Assembly (NCBI GenBank): GCA_003955985.1
Contig: CP033784.1
Location: 124,001 to 188,000 of the forward strand
Length of the DNA stretch: 64,000 nt
Reading direction: 5' to 3'
Origin: Corynebacterium jeikeium
GTDB taxonomy: Bacteria > Actinomycetota > Actinomycetes > Mycobacteriales > Mycobacteriaceae
Shown: in pieces, positions 49,900-58,419 of the stretch
Position numbering within the stretch: position 1 is the stretch's first letter
How the letters are laid out: the number at the start of each line of letters is the position of its first letter
The notes under the pieces: model-generated
Databases searched by the model: none
Seen by the model: only the letters and a program-made list of their open reading frames with translations
What the model was told of the DNA's origin: nothing
Program-made: the position numbers and the translations under genes

Positions 49900-50883
49900 A
49901 TGGCAGCACAGACCGATAACGTAGTCGCCTTCCCAGGCGTTCGCGTGGCCACGGAACCGGCCACGCTCATTATCGGTGCCTCTTTAGAGGAAGAACCGTG
50001 CAGTGCCCACCGCGTCTTCGGGGTCAATGACCAGATGGATTTGCGAAGCCTGTCCCGCGTGTTAGCGGTCATCTTTGGGTGGGGCGAGGAAAGCGTGCCG
50101 ACGAAGTTCCATTTGCCCGGCTCTGCGGTGGAGTCTGCGGCGCAGCTGGTGACTGGCGGCAGACCCGCAGCGGTCGGAGTCGTCGATGTTCCCCTGTCCA
50201 CCACAGTTGCCGAGGTGCTGCAAAGTCCCGGCGATACCCTTATCTGGCAGTGGGGCCTGTGGGAACATACCTTGCAGGTCAGAGAAGCTTTTGCCCGCGA
50301 TGAGGCCACCCCGGATGCCCTGTGCATCGGTGGCTCGGGTTCAATCCGCGCACTGGGGGATGTGGACGCGGAGGAGCCGGTAGATATTGCCGCAATCAAT
50401 AGGGAATTGACCGGACGGGACTCTATTCAAAATACGCTGGCCACCGCTCGTGCCGATATCGTGGACATCATCGAGAGGTCGGGGGTGTTTGAATTCGTGC
50501 CCCTGTTACAGGCTCTGGACCTGCAGAGGTCGGAAGCAACCGCGCTGGAATTGACCGGGGAGGCGGGGGAGAGCGTCGTTAAGCGATTGCGCGCATTGCC
50601 TATAGAGGACGCCGAGAAAGACCCAGCCGGGCACGATGCGGCATTGGTGGAGCTGCTGTGCTTGGCGGCGCTGACCTCGGATGAGCTACGGCATGATGTG
50701 GCGGCGCATGTCATGGAGCGCCTCGGCTGGGAGAGCGACGAGGGCATCCCGCTATCCGGCGAGGACGTGGAGGAATTGGCGGCGGCTAGCTGGGCGGAGA
50801 TGAGCGCGTTGGGGCTAGCTGGGGAGGATACGCTCTCGCCGGTGGAGCGGCTGGATCTACTGCGTGAGGCGCTGCGGCGTTAG
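49900..50883 (+). CDS. Hypothetical protein, acidic
   Basis: A 327-residue soluble, acidic protein that I do not recognise. The first half looks globular (TLIIGASLEEEP, AVIFGWGEESVP, DTLIWQWGLWEHTLQV), the second half is helix-rich and Leu/Glu-heavy. TACGCT stands 7 bases before the ATG. It follows the 206-residue hypothetical gene and precedes the gtrA-like gene, so it may be linked to cell-wall synthesis by position only. Confidence 0.6.
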   Translation: MAAQTDNVVAFPGVRVATEPATLIIGASLEEEPCSAHRVFGVNDQMDLRSLSRVLAVIFGWGEESVPTKFHLPGSAVESAAQLVTGGRPAAVGVVDVPLSTTVAEVLQSPGDTLIWQWGLWEHTLQVREAFARDEATPDALCIGGSGSIRALGDVDAEEPVDIAAINRELTGRDSIQNTLATARADIVDIIERSGVFEFVPLLQALDLQRSEATALELTGEAGESVVKRLRALPIEDAEKDPAGHDAALVELLCLAALTSDELRHDVAAHVMERLGWESDEGIPLSGEDVEELAAASWAEMSALGLAGEDTLSPVERLDLLREALRR

Positions 50884-50944
50884 TTCTTTTCTCCTCTTTA
50901 TTGCTTGTTTATGTTCGCGCTGGCTGTTTGTTAGCTGGCCGGTG

Positions 50945-50961
50945 GCCTAGAATTCCTAGGC
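50945..50961. promoter_or_regulatory. Palindrome covering the -10 region of the gtrA-like gene
   Basis: GCCTAG-AATTC-CTAGGC is a perfect inverted repeat directly touching the GTG at 50962. It includes TAGAAT, 8 bases before the GTG, which fits a -10 box of a leaderless transcript. A protein bound here would block the promoter. The overlap may be chance. Confidence 0.4.
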
Positions 50962-51495
50962 GTGTCAGCGAATGAAACAGCAAATGAAAACCCGAACCGC
51001 GACAACGGCAAGCTCGGAAACGGCTCCCACGAAAACGGTTTTGTCGTAGAGGACTCGGCCGCAGTGCCAATGGCGACGGAGGCCAAGGACGAGCACGGAC
51101 TGAAAGTGCAGATGATGCGCTTTATTATCTCCGGCGTCATCGCGGCGGTGGTGGACTTCGGCCTGACGTTCATCATGCTCAACGCCTTCGGGGCGACCAA
51201 CTTCTGGGGCAAGACGGTCGGCTGGGTTTTCGGCACGATTACGGCGTACATCATTAACAGCCGCTGGACCTTCAAGTCGAAGTCCTCGGCGAAGAAGGTG
51301 CTGGCAGTTGCGGTGCTGTACCTGATTACCTACGCCACCCAGGTCGGCATCTTTAATGTGTTGCAGCCCTGGCTTGTCGAGGCCTGGGATTGGAACGCGC
51401 AGTGGGCACAGTTCGGCGCATTCGTCGTCGCACAGGGCGTTGCGACGGTAATTAACTTCATCATTCAGCGTGTATTCATCTTCCGTGTGAAATAG
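50962..51495 (+). CDS. GtrA family membrane protein
   Basis: 177 residues with four transmembrane helices (MMRFIISGVIAAVVDFGLTF, WVFGTITAYIINSRWTF, VLYLITYATQVGIF, a final INFIIQRVFIF). GtrA-type proteins help move or recognise polyprenyl-linked sugars; the mycobacterial homologue beside dprE1 (Rv3789) is linked to arabinogalactan. The first 45 residues are polar and variable. The GTG start is embedded in a palindrome. Confidence 0.88.
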   Translation: MSANETANENPNRDNGKLGNGSHENGFVVEDSAAVPMATEAKDEHGLKVQMMRFIISGVIAAVVDFGLTFIMLNAFGATNFWGKTVGWVFGTITAYIINSRWTFKSKSSAKKVLAVAVLYLITYATQVGIFNVLQPWLVEAWDWNAQWAQFGAFVVAQGVATVINFIIQRVFIFRVK

Positions 51496-51513
51496 CGCGA
51501 TACGCTGGGGGAC

Positions 51514-53436
51514 GTGACTTCGACTGCTTCTAATAAGGCATCCACTCAGCTGACCGCCGAAACCGATGTTGACATGCTGACTATTCAGCGCGTGCTGTTT
51601 GCTCCGCCCGCAGACTGGGTGGAGCCGGATTTGTACTACCGAGTCGAAGGCGTTGGCGCCTACGACAGCTCGGTGCAGGCCACCCGTAACTCGATCACGC
51701 TCGGTCGCCACACCGTGGTGCGCACTGACACCTACTTCGGTCGCTTCCGAGCTTCTTACTGGCAGCGCTGGACCTCAATTAAGCAGGTCGAAATCCGTGC
51801 GCGCGTGGTCGGTTCCGCGCGTGTGCTGGCCTACACCGAAGATATTGGGGGCCACCTCCGCTTGGAGGACTCCTGGGCAGCGGGCGGCTCGGATGCCGAC
51901 GGCAACTGGACCGGTGAGCACTCGCCGATGTCAGGTTCTGCCAATGAAGAGGTGCGCCTGACCGTCCCGCTGGACCGCTTCGCCGATGGCGGTGCCATTC
52001 ACTTGCGCTTCGACACCGAGGACGCAGGCGCAAAGATTTCCGATGTCCGCTATGTTGTGCCCAAGTCGGCTATCAAGCGCGATATTCCGACTGACCTGGT
52101 CATTTGTTCCTACAACCGGCCGGTTGACTGTGCTCGAACCGTCGCCACGCTGGCAGAGGACCTGCCAGCCCTTGAGCGCGTTCGCACCATCCGCGTCGTT
52201 GACCAGGGCGAACAGCACCCGGCCGACGAAGCCGACTTCATCCAGGCCAAGGAGATCCTCGGCGAGCGCCTGAACGTTGTCCACCAGCCAAACCTCGGCG
52301 GCGCCGGCGGTTTCTCCCGCGGCATGCGCGACGCCACCGCTGCGGGCGACTGCATGGTTCTGCTTACCGACGACGACATCCGCCCCGAGCCCGAAACCAC
52401 CCTGCGCCTATCCGCCCTGGCCGTATGCGCGGAAAAGCCGATGCTGCTCGGTGCGCAGATGCTCTTCCTGTTCAACCCGACCAGCCTCTTCCGCACCGGC
52501 GAGACCTACAACTGGAAGGCGCTGACGGTCGAGGAGAACGACCCCAAGTTCGGTTACGCCGACGTGGACGTGCGCAAGTACCACCAGCTGCGTCGCCTGG
52601 GCGTTGACTACAACGCCTGGTGGACCTGCCTGGTGCCGTCCGAGGTCATTAAGAAGATTGGCCTGGCGCTGCCGCTGTTCTTCCAGTACGACGACATCGA
52701 CTACGGATTCCGCGCCGCCAAGGCCGGCTACCCGACCGACACCATTCCGGGCGCCGCCGTCTGGCACGCCGATTTCTACTGGAAGGACATCGAAAACGCC
52801 GCCCAGTACTTCGGCCTGCGCAACTCGCTTATCGCCGCCACCATGCACGGCGATGTCACCGCAAAGGACATGGTCAACGTCGCTTCACGACGAATCCTCT
52901 CGAACCTGGTCTCCATGCGCTACGGCCTGGCCTGGACGCAGATGGAAGCTGTTCGTGACCTGCTACGTGGCCCGGAGGTGCTGAAGAACGCATCGCAGGG
53001 CGACTTCGCTCGCATTTCTGCTGGTCGAAAGAACTTCCCGGAGACCGAGCTGCTGCCGATGCACGAGATGCCGGGTGGTCTGACCCCAGTTCGTCCGCCG
53101 TCACACGAGATCTCCAGCGAAAACAAGACGATGGCAAAGCGGCTTGCGTACACCCAGATGGGTAAGAAGCGCCCGGGGCCGGTGGCTGTGGCCTTCGAGG
53201 ACTCCTTCTGGTGGCACATTTCCACCTTCGACGACGTCTGGGTCACCGATGCCTCCCAGAACGGTGTGCGTCACCTGGTCCGCGACCTGGATAAGGAAAA
53301 GTCCATGCGCGCCGAGACCATCAGCCTCATGCGCGAACTGTCCTCCAAGTGGGACGACCTTGCGAAGCAGTGGCGTGCCGCCGTGCCATCTTTGACCAGC
53401 GAAGACAACTGGGAAAAGTTCTTCCAAGGCGAGTAG
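51514..53436 (+). CDS. glfT2: Galactofuranosyltransferase GlfT2
   Basis: A 640-residue GT2 enzyme that extends the galactan with alternating beta-1,5 and beta-1,6 galactofuranose. An N-terminal beta-sandwich (residues 20-180) precedes the GT-A domain: PTDLVICSYNRP, NLGGAGGFSRGM, the metal-binding TDDDIRPEPE near residue 287, then WWTCLVPSEVIKKIG and FFQYDDIDYGFRA with the catalytic acid, and AVWHADFYWKD. A helical C-terminal domain ends it. GTG start with TACGCT 7 bases upstream. Confidence 0.96.
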   Translation: MTSTASNKASTQLTAETDVDMLTIQRVLFAPPADWVEPDLYYRVEGVGAYDSSVQATRNSITLGRHTVVRTDTYFGRFRASYWQRWTSIKQVEIRARVVGSARVLAYTEDIGGHLRLEDSWAAGGSDADGNWTGEHSPMSGSANEEVRLTVPLDRFADGGAIHLRFDTEDAGAKISDVRYVVPKSAIKRDIPTDLVICSYNRPVDCARTVATLAEDLPALERVRTIRVVDQGEQHPADEADFIQAKEILGERLNVVHQPNLGGAGGFSRGMRDATAAGDCMVLLTDDDIRPEPETTLRLSALAVCAEKPMLLGAQMLFLFNPTSLFRTGETYNWKALTVEENDPKFGYADVDVRKYHQLRRLGVDYNAWWTCLVPSEVIKKIGLALPLFFQYDDIDYGFRAAKAGYPTDTIPGAAVWHADFYWKDIENAAQYFGLRNSLIAATMHGDVTAKDMVNVASRRILSNLVSMRYGLAWTQMEAVRDLLRGPEVLKNASQGDFARISAGRKNFPETELLPMHEMPGGLTPVRPPSHEISSENKTMAKRLAYTQMGKKRPGPVAVAFEDSFWWHISTFDDVWVTDASQNGVRHLVRDLDKEKSMRAETISLMRELSSKWDDLAKQWRAAVPSLTSEDNWEKFFQGE

Positions 53437-53446
53437 TTCTTCAATC

Positions 53447-54649
53447 ATGACCACGCACACACCCACGCCTTCGACTAGCTCAGGTGACAAAACCCGCAAA
53501 CAGCTCATCACCATCTTGGTGCTGCTGGTGTTGATTATCCTGTTGCTGGCTCTGTTCCTTTTCCTCCAGGTTTCTGGGGATCGAGGTGGCGATTCGGCGG
53601 CTGCTGAGGGCAGTGTGTCGTCGTCAAGCGAAAATGGCGATGCGCAGGTGCAGGCGCAGGCGGAGAAGGCCGTCGTTGTGTACAAGCAGGTGCTGGCGAA
53701 CCCGGCGCCACTGCAGACTTTTGTCGGAGAAGTTAGTCCTGGTGGGGCGATGAAATATGCGCTCGTGCATCTTGATGATGGGTGCGTGCCCGAGCTGGTG
53801 CTGAACTATGGCACAAGTGCGATGAGCGCCGAAATTGATGCGATTGGTGTCTACGGCGTTGACGAAAATGGTCAGGAAATTCAGTTTCAGAATTCCTACC
53901 ATGACGGCGTGACTTCTGTGGGCGGTGTACGTCGCGCTCTTCAGCGAGCTACTGGTCAGCCGGGTATGTTCTCGTTTTCTGCAGAGAGGATGGGGCGCGA
54001 TCAGGAAGATTTGCTGGTGACGCGCCAGGGCAATGAGCTGGTGGAAACGCCTGCGAATCCGGGTGCCGGGGAGTTCGAACAGTTTAACTGGATTCCGGTT
54101 GACAACCTGGATGTCGTCGAGGCCATTGCTGCTGGTAATGACTGCGCGCCGGGCTCGGGCTCGAATGGTACTGGCGCTGATGGTGGTAACGGTGGCAACG
54201 GTGGCCCGAATCCGACGGCGGGGCAGCAGGCTTCGGGGTCGGGTTCGAACTCGGACTCGGGCTCGGGTTCGCAGTCTGGGGCTTCGGGTTCTAGTTCGCA
54301 GGGGTCGAGCAACGGAACCAGCGGCCAGCAGACCGTGACCGGTACTGTGAAGGTTTTCCAGAATCGAGCCGAGGTTCTCGCTTATCAGCAGCGTGAGGAT
54401 CCCAACCCCCATACTGCCGACGATCGACAATTTGCGATTCTGGTTCTCGACCAGCCAACTGAAGTGACAGCAAAGCTTGCAGGAAGTAATGAATCTGAGA
54501 CACGCACTATTGACCATGTCGTGATTAACCCAAGTCTCCACAGCGACGGGGAAAGGGTAACGATTAGCTTCTCAGCTGACGAGAAGTACTGGCCGTCAGA
54601 CACCGGCATTCCGTTCGGTCTCGCAGTTGAGGACGGCGCCAAGTACTAA
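53447..54649 (+). CDS. Membrane-anchored exported protein with Gly/Ser linker, unknown
   Basis: 400 residues: a short cytoplasmic part, one hydrophobic helix (about residues 20-42), a domain of about 170 residues (with PLQTFVGEVSPGG, GCVPELVLNYG, ENGQEIQFQNSYHDG), a linker rich in Gly, Ser, Asn and Asp of about 75 residues, and a second domain of about 95 residues (GTVKVFQNRAEVLAYQ, HVVINPSL). The first domain resembles no family I can name. It starts 11 bases after glfT2 and ends before a strong terminator, so it is probably co-transcribed with glfT2, where other corynebacteria usually carry a PAP2 gene. Confidence 0.65.
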   Translation: MTTHTPTPSTSSGDKTRKQLITILVLLVLIILLLALFLFLQVSGDRGGDSAAAEGSVSSSSENGDAQVQAQAEKAVVVYKQVLANPAPLQTFVGEVSPGGAMKYALVHLDDGCVPELVLNYGTSAMSAEIDAIGVYGVDENGQEIQFQNSYHDGVTSVGGVRRALQRATGQPGMFSFSAERMGRDQEDLLVTRQGNELVETPANPGAGEFEQFNWIPVDNLDVVEAIAAGNDCAPGSGSNGTGADGGNGGNGGPNPTAGQQASGSGSNSDSGSGSQSGASGSSSQGSSNGTSGQQTVTGTVKVFQNRAEVLAYQQREDPNPHTADDRQFAILVLDQPTEVTAKLAGSNESETRTIDHVVINPSLHSDGERVTISFSADEKYWPSDTGIPFGLAVEDGAKY

Positions 54650-54687
54650 GTAAGCGACAGCTGGGTGTCCGCAGCTAGTTATCCACA

Positions 54688-54729
54688 GCCGCCAAATTGT
54701 CCACAGAAACGGGCAATTCGGCGGCTTTT
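54688..54729 (+). terminator. Rho-independent terminator
   Basis: GCCGCCAAATTG (54688-54699) pairs with CAATTCGGCGGC (54714-54725) at 11 of 12 positions, followed by TTTT. It closes the gtrA-like/glfT2/exported-protein transcript. Confidence 0.75.
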
Positions 54730-54811
54730 CTGCTGCCAATTTCCGCGGGGTCGACCATAACTAAAGGCACTAATTCCAATGCGTGAATTCCTGTAGCCCA
54801 CCTCGGGGAGC

Positions 54812-55954
54812 GTGCCTAAACCAATGCCTAACTGGACTTACGATTCCGATGGCCTCATCCACGCGGCTTCGCAGAAACAAATCAAGCATCCTTGTGAATA
54901 TGTCAGTGCCAAGTCAGAGCTGGATAATCTGCACGGGCACGTCGGAAGCGCAAATATTCGAGATGGATCCCTGCTCAGACTGGCGTACGGCACATACATC
55001 GAGTGCTCTCGCTGGAATGCGCTGTCAGCATTCGAACGTTTTCAACTGCAGATAAAGGCACTGGTCAAGCCAGGTTCCGGGACAATCATTACGGGTGAAG
55101 CAGCCGCTGCGTTGCATGGCATCCCGTTGCTTGTTCGAAATGCCACAATCGCGCTTGCCAATTCCGGCCTGCGCCGACCTGGCGGCGGATTGCGCCATGT
55201 CGGTGACAGAATCCTCGAACAAGACATCGTTCGCATTGGTGGGCGCTGCGTTACCGATGTGCCGAAAACCGTCATCGATATCTGCCGCACCGCCGAGTCC
55301 GAAAACGGGCCAGTCATCGTTGACACCGCACTGCGACAGTGGTGTGACCTCGAAGAACTGCACACCGTCCTCACAAATTACCCACGTTCGCCGGGTACCC
55401 GCCGCGCCCGCGAGCTACTTCGAACTGCCAGCGCACACAGCGAAACCATCGGTGAGTCAATCACAAAGAAATGCATAATCGACTCAGGAATTGCCACGCT
55501 TTACGACGAAAAATGCGTGCTCATGCAGCAAGTCGAGTTCTATGACAGTGAAGGATTCATTGGGCGCGTCGATTTTTATGTGCCTCATCTGAATTTGATC
55601 ATTGAGTTCGATGGGCTGATTAAGTATTCCGGTGGCGGGGTAGCAGCTACGGAGACTGTGCTTCTGAAAGAGCAAGCTCGCGAGAAGCGTCTGCGAAACC
55701 TCCACTTAGATGTACTCCGCTTCCAATGGTCACAGGTCATTAATGGGGACTGCGTGGAGGTCTTGCGACAGTTCGCTATTCGGCAGAGGCAGCGCATTCA
55801 GGCAGGTGGGTTGGTATTTTCGTCCGAAGTTGGGCGTTTTCGTCAAGCCACTGTCCCGTATAAAGATCGGCAGCTCCGTGATTCCAGAATCCAGGAGCGT
55901 AAGCAGCGTTTGCAGCTTCTGGAAAATGCACCGGCCTCGCGCGACTCAGGCTAA
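54812..55954 (+). CDS. AbiEi-like / DUF559-type protein (defence or toxin-antitoxin related)
   Basis: A 380-residue protein. The N-terminal part has a winged-helix-like AbiEi look (LLRLAYGTYIE, TGEAAAALHGIPLL), the middle is variable, and the C-terminus matches the DUF559/Vsr-like endonuclease fold: GFIGRVDFYVPHLNLIIEFDGLIKYSG with the Asp/Glu core, then REKRLRNLHLDVLRFQWSQV. Such proteins are common in actinobacterial accessory DNA, near AbiE systems or alone; no AbiEii partner is seen. It sits as an island between glfT2 and glfT1 with AT-richer codon use. GTG start by GGGGAG; an ATG at 54824 is possible. Confidence 0.65.
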   Translation: MPKPMPNWTYDSDGLIHAASQKQIKHPCEYVSAKSELDNLHGHVGSANIRDGSLLRLAYGTYIECSRWNALSAFERFQLQIKALVKPGSGTIITGEAAAALHGIPLLVRNATIALANSGLRRPGGGLRHVGDRILEQDIVRIGGRCVTDVPKTVIDICRTAESENGPVIVDTALRQWCDLEELHTVLTNYPRSPGTRRARELLRTASAHSETIGESITKKCIIDSGIATLYDEKCVLMQQVEFYDSEGFIGRVDFYVPHLNLIIEFDGLIKYSGGGVAATETVLLKEQAREKRLRNLHLDVLRFQWSQVINGDCVEVLRQFAIRQRQRIQAGGLVFSSEVGRFRQATVPYKDRQLRDSRIQERKQRLQLLENAPASRDSG

Positions 55955-55979
55955 GTTCAGCTGCTGACCTATTGCAATT

Positions 55980-56171
55980 GTGCTCACCGGACTTGGAACG
56001 ATTTCGAGCGGACTGGCTCGGATTTCCAGCGACTTATGGCCAACTTTCCGCCACTTGTCGATGACTTTTCAGGACTTATGGCCACGCTGTTGGCCTGGCC
56101 CGCGCACTTATCGTAGGACTATTCACTTATGCGCAGGCTGTAGCGCATCGATGAGTGAATACCTCATCGAT
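55980..56171. repeat. Repeat-rich intergenic region next to the AbiEi-like gene
   Basis: GACTTATGGCCA occurs at 56031-56042 and 56073-56084. ATGCGC (56129-56134) pairs with GCGCAT (56143-56148), and ATCGATGAG (56147-56155) pairs with CTCATCGAT (56163-56171) over a 7-base loop. No convincing gene lies in 55955-56317. Such overlapping hairpins may end the AbiEi-like transcript or be left by insertion and loss events. Confidence 0.5.
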
Positions 56172-56317
56172 ATGTCAGTGGAGGAGAAGGGAACCAGGGG
56201 TTAGGTAACACTTTTGCGCACTGAGCACTCGAAATGCGGACTACACGACCCGGGCGAGATCAAATATGCAGGCCAGCGCCACAGCCTCAGCCCCACCAGC
56301 CGCAACGCCAGCCCGAA

Positions 56318-57424
56318 CTACTTCGACTTTGGATCGAAGCGCTCGAAGTTCTCCGCGCGCCCCTGCTTCAGTAGCTTGAACCAGCGGTAGAAGCCGCGGA
56401 CATCGCGGCGCTGGACCAGGAAGAACCAGCCGAAGCGCAGGAACTCCTGCGGCATGAGCTTGCGCATGCCAGGCTGGCTCATCAGGTAGCCGCGGTTGCG
56501 GTAGGTGAAGTAGCGCTTGAAGTCATTGGTCGGGTACTGCGTGTGCATTTTGCCGCCGAGAATGGGCACAAATTCACCCGAACCGGAGGGGTGCAGGTAG
56601 GCCGTCGTCAAGCATGTGCCGAACCGGAGGCCGGAGCGGACCAGGCGGCGGTGGAATTCGACCTCGTCGCCGCGGATGAATAGGCGGTAGTCGGGAACGC
56701 CGAGCTGTTCCAGCGAGCGGGCGCTAAACAGCGCGCCGTTGAACAGGGATGCGATGCCGGGCAGGAGGTCGTGGTTGCCGTCGATGGTTTCGAGGTCGCT
56801 AGGCAGTTCGAGCCCGGTCGCAGCCTTCTGACCTGCGAAATTGGTGAACCACTTCGTGCCCTCGGAGTCGCGTACTTCCGGGAGTTTGGGGTTGATGCCG
56901 CTTTCGAAAAGCTCCTCGCGATGACGGCGCCACACCAGCCCGCGGCGCAGGGGGAATGCCAGCTTGTTCGGGGCCTTAATGTCGCAGACCACCGGCGAGA
57001 CAGCGTCGAGCTGGTGACGTCGCGCGCAGCTGTGCAGCGCCTTCAGCACGTAGGAGTCCTCCGGGCGCCCGTCATCATCGGCGCACCAAATCCACTCCGC
57101 GCCCAGCGACAGCGCAGTCAGCATACCCAGTGCGAAACCACCAGCGCCGCCCAGGTTCGTCTTGGAACCGACGTAGTGAATCTCCGGCGCCGATCCGCTT
57201 TCCGACGACTGCTGCGCCGCCACCTGCTCGGCGAGTTCCTTGACCTTCGGGTCGTTGCCGTTGTCGACGATGATGAGCCACTTCGGCATGTGGGTCTGGC
57301 TGGCAACGATGGGAAGCGATTGGCGCAGGTCCTCGATGCGGTTGTGAGTCACCACGATTGCGGCCGTTGCTGCCTCATCGTGATTTGGGTGGTCAGCCGA
57401 GTTTTCGCTCACTTCGTTCTCCAT
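56318..57424 (-). CDS. glfT1: Galactofuranosyltransferase GlfT1
   Basis: A 368-residue GT2 enzyme that starts galactan by adding the first two galactofuranoses to the decaprenyl-linked rhamnose-GlcNAc primer. It has TAAIVVTHNRIEDLRQSLP, NLGGAGGFALGM, the metal motif WCADDDGRPED near residue 119, LFIRGDEVEFHRR and the C-terminal RNRGYL block. It is the third gene of wzm-wzt-glfT1 on one strand, as in mycobacteria, with a 166-base gap from wzt that holds a GC-rich GCCGGCCGGC stretch and probably a separate promoter. Confidence 0.94.
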   Translation of the reverse strand: MENEVSENSADHPNHDEAATAAIVVTHNRIEDLRQSLPIVASQTHMPKWLIIVDNGNDPKVKELAEQVAAQQSSESGSAPEIHYVGSKTNLGGAGGFALGMLTALSLGAEWIWCADDDGRPEDSYVLKALHSCARRHQLDAVSPVVCDIKAPNKLAFPLRRGLVWRRHREELFESGINPKLPEVRDSEGTKWFTNFAGQKAATGLELPSDLETIDGNHDLLPGIASLFNGALFSARSLEQLGVPDYRLFIRGDEVEFHRRLVRSGLRFGTCLTTAYLHPSGSGEFVPILGGKMHTQYPTNDFKRYFTYRNRGYLMSQPGMRKLMPQEFLRFGWFFLVQRRDVRGFYRWFKLLKQGRAENFERFDPKSK

Positions 57425-57590
57425 CGGGGACGTACCGTTTATTACTGTTTTTATTGCTGTCTATCTTGCCATGTTGCTCCGGGTGAGCAATTCCAAGCAT
57501 CCGTGCCGCCCGCCAGCCGCCGGCCGGCTGCCCGCGAGCCGCTCGCTCGGCCACGATGGGGGAACCGCGCCCGGACTCCCGGCGAAGCTG

Positions 57591-58373
57591 CTACCGTCGC
57601 TGCGCGAGCACGCGGCGCACCTGGTCGGCGGCCTCTTTACCTTCGTAGGCTTCGACCACTTCGTCGACAAGCCCTGCCTGTCGAACCGTACCGTGATCAA
57701 TCCACAGCGCCGTGTCGCACAGCTGCGCCAGGAACTCATTTGAGTGCGACGCAAACACCAGCAGACCGGAGCGATCGACCAATTCGGTCAACTTCGTCCG
57801 GGCCTTCGCCATGAATGCGGCGTCGACGGCTCCGATGCCTTCGTCGAGAAGCAAAATCTCCGGCTCAATGGACGTGACCACGCCGAGCGCCAGTCGCACG
57901 CGCATACCGGTGGAGTAGGTGCGCAGTGGCATGTGCAGGTAGTCGCCGAGTTCGGTGAACTCTGCGATTTCGTCGAGCTTGGATTTCATCTGCTTGCGCG
58001 TCTGCCCCAGGAACAGACCGCGGATGATGATGTTTTCCAGGCCTGAGATCTCCGGGTCCATGCCGACACCGAGGTCGAACACCGGAGCCACACGGCCGCG
58101 CACATCGGCGGCACCGCGCGTGGGCTCATAGATGCCCGACAGCAGTCGCAGCAGCGTGGACTTACCCGCGCCGTTGTGACCTACCAGGCCGACGCGGTCG
58201 CCCTCACGCAGGTGAATGTTGATGTCCTTCAGCGCTTCAATGACCACGACGTTGGAGTCATTGCGGCCAATCGCACCACCCGCGGCGCCGAGGAACGCCT
58301 TCTTCATCGACCGCGATTTGGCGTCGAAAATGGGGAAGTCAACGCACGCGTTGTAAGTATCAATGCTGACCAT
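57591..58373 (-). CDS. wzt: Galactan/O-antigen ABC exporter ATPase
   Basis: ABC ATPase of 260 residues: Walker A GHNGAGKST, signature YSTGMRVRLAL, Walker B ILLLDEGIGAVD. It is of the short RfbE type without a C-terminal sugar-binding domain, as in mycobacterial Rv3781. With Wzm it is believed to export the lipid-linked galactan for arabinosylation. AAGGGAT lies before the ATG, 46 bases after wzm. Confidence 0.94.
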   Translation of the reverse strand: MVSIDTYNACVDFPIFDAKSRSMKKAFLGAAGGAIGRNDSNVVVIEALKDINIHLREGDRVGLVGHNGAGKSTLLRLLSGIYEPTRGAADVRGRVAPVFDLGVGMDPEISGLENIIIRGLFLGQTRKQMKSKLDEIAEFTELGDYLHMPLRTYSTGMRVRLALGVVTSIEPEILLLDEGIGAVDAAFMAKARTKLTELVDRSGLLVFASHSNEFLAQLCDTALWIDHGTVRQAGLVDEVVEAYEGKEAADQVRRVLAQRR

Positions 58374-58419
58374 GCTTATCCCTTGCTAGTTCTATTCGCT
58401 TTACGACGGCCCTTGCGGC

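Noticed and set aside
49176..50399. Long leftward open frame extending the 75-residue gene to over 480 residues
   Set aside because: Most of it runs antisense to two rightward genes, with Ser/Arg/Pro-rich shadow composition and no start signal; only the last 75 residues look like protein.
55980..56204. 74-residue rightward frame after the AbiEi-like gene
   Set aside because: It is made of the repeated GACTTATGGCCA and hairpin sequence, with no start signal or family likeness.
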